A DNA stretch of 64,000 nucleotides, from contig NZ_CP134399.1 in the NCBI RefSeq assembly GCF_002968295.1, forward strand, positions 124,001 through 188,000, written 5' to 3'. How positions within the stretch are numbered: position 1 is the first letter of the stretch; every line of letters begins with the position of its first letter. This DNA comes from Mycobacterium sp. ITM-2016-00317. GTDB taxonomy: Bacteria; Actinomycetota; Actinomycetes; Mycobacteriales; Mycobacteriaceae. A program made the position numbers and the translations under genes. Positions 63,321 to 64,000 of the stretch are shown here, in pieces. The notes below the pieces were generated by a model. The model was not told the origin of the DNA and made no database searches. It saw only the letters and a list, made by a program, of their open reading frames with translations.

Positions 63321-64000
63321 CGTCGGTGCTGGACACGGCGCCCGCCGCGCCGGAGGCACCCGCCGAGGAGTCCCCGGCGTCATGGTCGGCGCGGGCGGGG
63401 GCGTTCGCAGTCGACACACTGCCCGCGGCCGGCGTGATCGCGACGGCGGTTCTGCTGGCGTTGACCGCCGACGGCTGGACCCGATGGCTGTTCACCGCGG
63501 TGGCCGCGGTCGCGTTCTTCCTGATGGCGGCCAACCGGCTGGTGCTTCCGGCCGCGACCGGGTGGACGCTGGGCCGGGCCCTGTTCGGCATCGCGGTGTG
63601 CCGCGCCGACGACAGCGCGGTGTGCCGCGCCGACAGCAGCGCGGTGTGCCGCGCCGACGGCAGCGCGGTCGGGGTGCTGCGGCTGACCGCGCGCGAGTTC
63701 GCCCACCTGCTGGACACCCTGGCGCTGTGCGTGGGCTGGCTGTGGCCGTTGTGGGACCGGCGTCGCCGCACGTTCGCGGACATGCTGACGGGCACGCGGG
63801 TGTACCGGGTGCCGCCACCGCAGCGCGACATGCGCCGGGTGGTCGCGGTGGCACTGATCGTGGCCGCGGTGGTGTCGGTGGCCGTGGTGGGTCTCGGTTA
63901 TGCGCTGGTGTACCGGCCGGAACGCGCGGTGGACACCGCACGCCAGCAGGTCGCCGAGGAGGGGCCGCGGATCGTGGAGCAGGTGCTGAGCTACGGCACC
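63317..64000 (+). CDS. mam1B: Mam1B-like RDD-domain membrane protein (partial, runs off window)
   Basis: The frame from the GTG at 63317 stays open to the window end (228 codons). An N-terminal RDD domain (SWSARAGAFAVDTLPAAG and later TFADMLTGTRVYRV) spans three membrane helices; another helix (VVAVALIVAAVVSVAVVGLGYALVY) starts the C-terminal Mce-associated part. It matches Rv0176. Between two helices lies an in-frame 24-base triple repeat encoding AVCRADxS. The start overlaps the mam1A stop (GTGA). Confidence 0.85.
   Translation, partial: MTSVLDTAPAAPEAPAEESPASWSARAGAFAVDTLPAAGVIATAVLLALTADGWTRWLFTAVAAVAFFLMAANRLVLPAATGWTLGRALFGIAVCRADDSAVCRADSSAVCRADGSAVGVLRLTAREFAHLLDTLALCVGWLWPLWDRRRRTFADMLTGTRVYRVPPPQRDMRRVVAVALIVAAVVSVAVVGLGYALVYRPERAVDTARQQVAEEGPRIVEQVLSYGT
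63593..63664 (+). repeat. three tandem copies of a 24-bp in-frame repeat in mam1B
   Basis: Units of GCGGTGTGCCGCGCCGAC plus six variable bases start at 63593, 63617 and 63641. They encode AVCRADDS, AVCRADSS and AVCRADGS, followed by AVGVL. The repeat lies in a hydrophilic loop of the RDD domain, adds three cysteines, and keeps the frame, so copy number could vary without destroying the gene. Confidence 0.9.

Overview
The window is chromosomal DNA of a mycobacterium, most likely a fast-growing Mycolicibacterium. GC is high, GTG starts are common and genes overlap by a few bases. The gene families (ESX-1, PPE, Mce, FadE/FadD, PtpB-type phosphatase) are diagnostic of the group. Gene order joins the end of an ESX-1 locus to a fructose PTS cluster and then to a block matching the order Rv0144-Rv0176 of M. 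tuberculosis. I recall this same junction in M. smegmatis. All identifications rest on reading the sequence and remembered family knowledge; no database search was run.

Layout. 1-14.3 kb: the 3' part of ESX-1. The plus strand has the PPE68 C-terminus, esxB, esxA, espI, eccD1, espJ and a small EspC-like gene. The minus strand has mycP1, eccE1, espB, espL and then a variable cassette in which espK lies between two paralogous membrane-anchored proteins. 14.5-20.4 kb: a complete fructose PTS (fruR-fruK-fruA-ptsH on minus, ptsI divergent). 20.3-25.7 kb: a pirin, a FUSC-type exporter, a membrane protein and two divergent TetR regulators. 25.8-32.2 kb: methyltransferase, aldehyde dehydrogenase, SDR, quinone oxidoreductase, HAD hydrolase, methyltransferase and a DUF456 protein. 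32.2-40.4 kb: tyrosine phosphatase, acyl-CoA dehydrogenase, P450, a hypothetical protein and an Orn/Lys/Arg decarboxylase (minus), then an FAD-Rieske oxidoreductase (plus) and an AraC regulator (minus). 40.7-46.5 kb: proton-translocating transhydrogenase pntAB and a divergent taurine/sulfonate-type ABC transporter. 46.6-50.0 kb: small proteins, a TetR, DUF72, MscS and SRPBCC proteins. 50.1-64.0 kb: the mce1 locus (mce1R, fadD5, yrbE1AB, mce1A-F, mam1A, start of mam1B).

How the parts work together. EccD1 and EccE1 are membrane components of the ESX-1 channel, MycP1 its protease, EsxAB/EspB/EspJ/EspK its substrates or chaperones. EI, HPr, FruA and FruK form a full phosphoenolpyruvate-to-fructose-1,6-bisphosphate route. 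The mce1 genes encode a lipid importer: YrbE permeases, six Mce proteins, accessory Mam proteins and the FadD5 acyl-CoA ligase.

Caveat. Six long genes (espB, the FUSC gene, the decarboxylase, pntA, mce1R, mce1F) each carry one apparent frameshift of net 1 base (mod 3), and one ESX-1 gene carries an in-frame TGA. So many independent lesions in otherwise intact genes, including core ones, point to base-level assembly errors as much as to real pseudogenes. The most interesting accessory region is 3980-9540, which occupies the position of the M. smegmatis ESX-1 mating-identity region. It shows an abrupt GC drop inside espK and a duplicated gene family around it.
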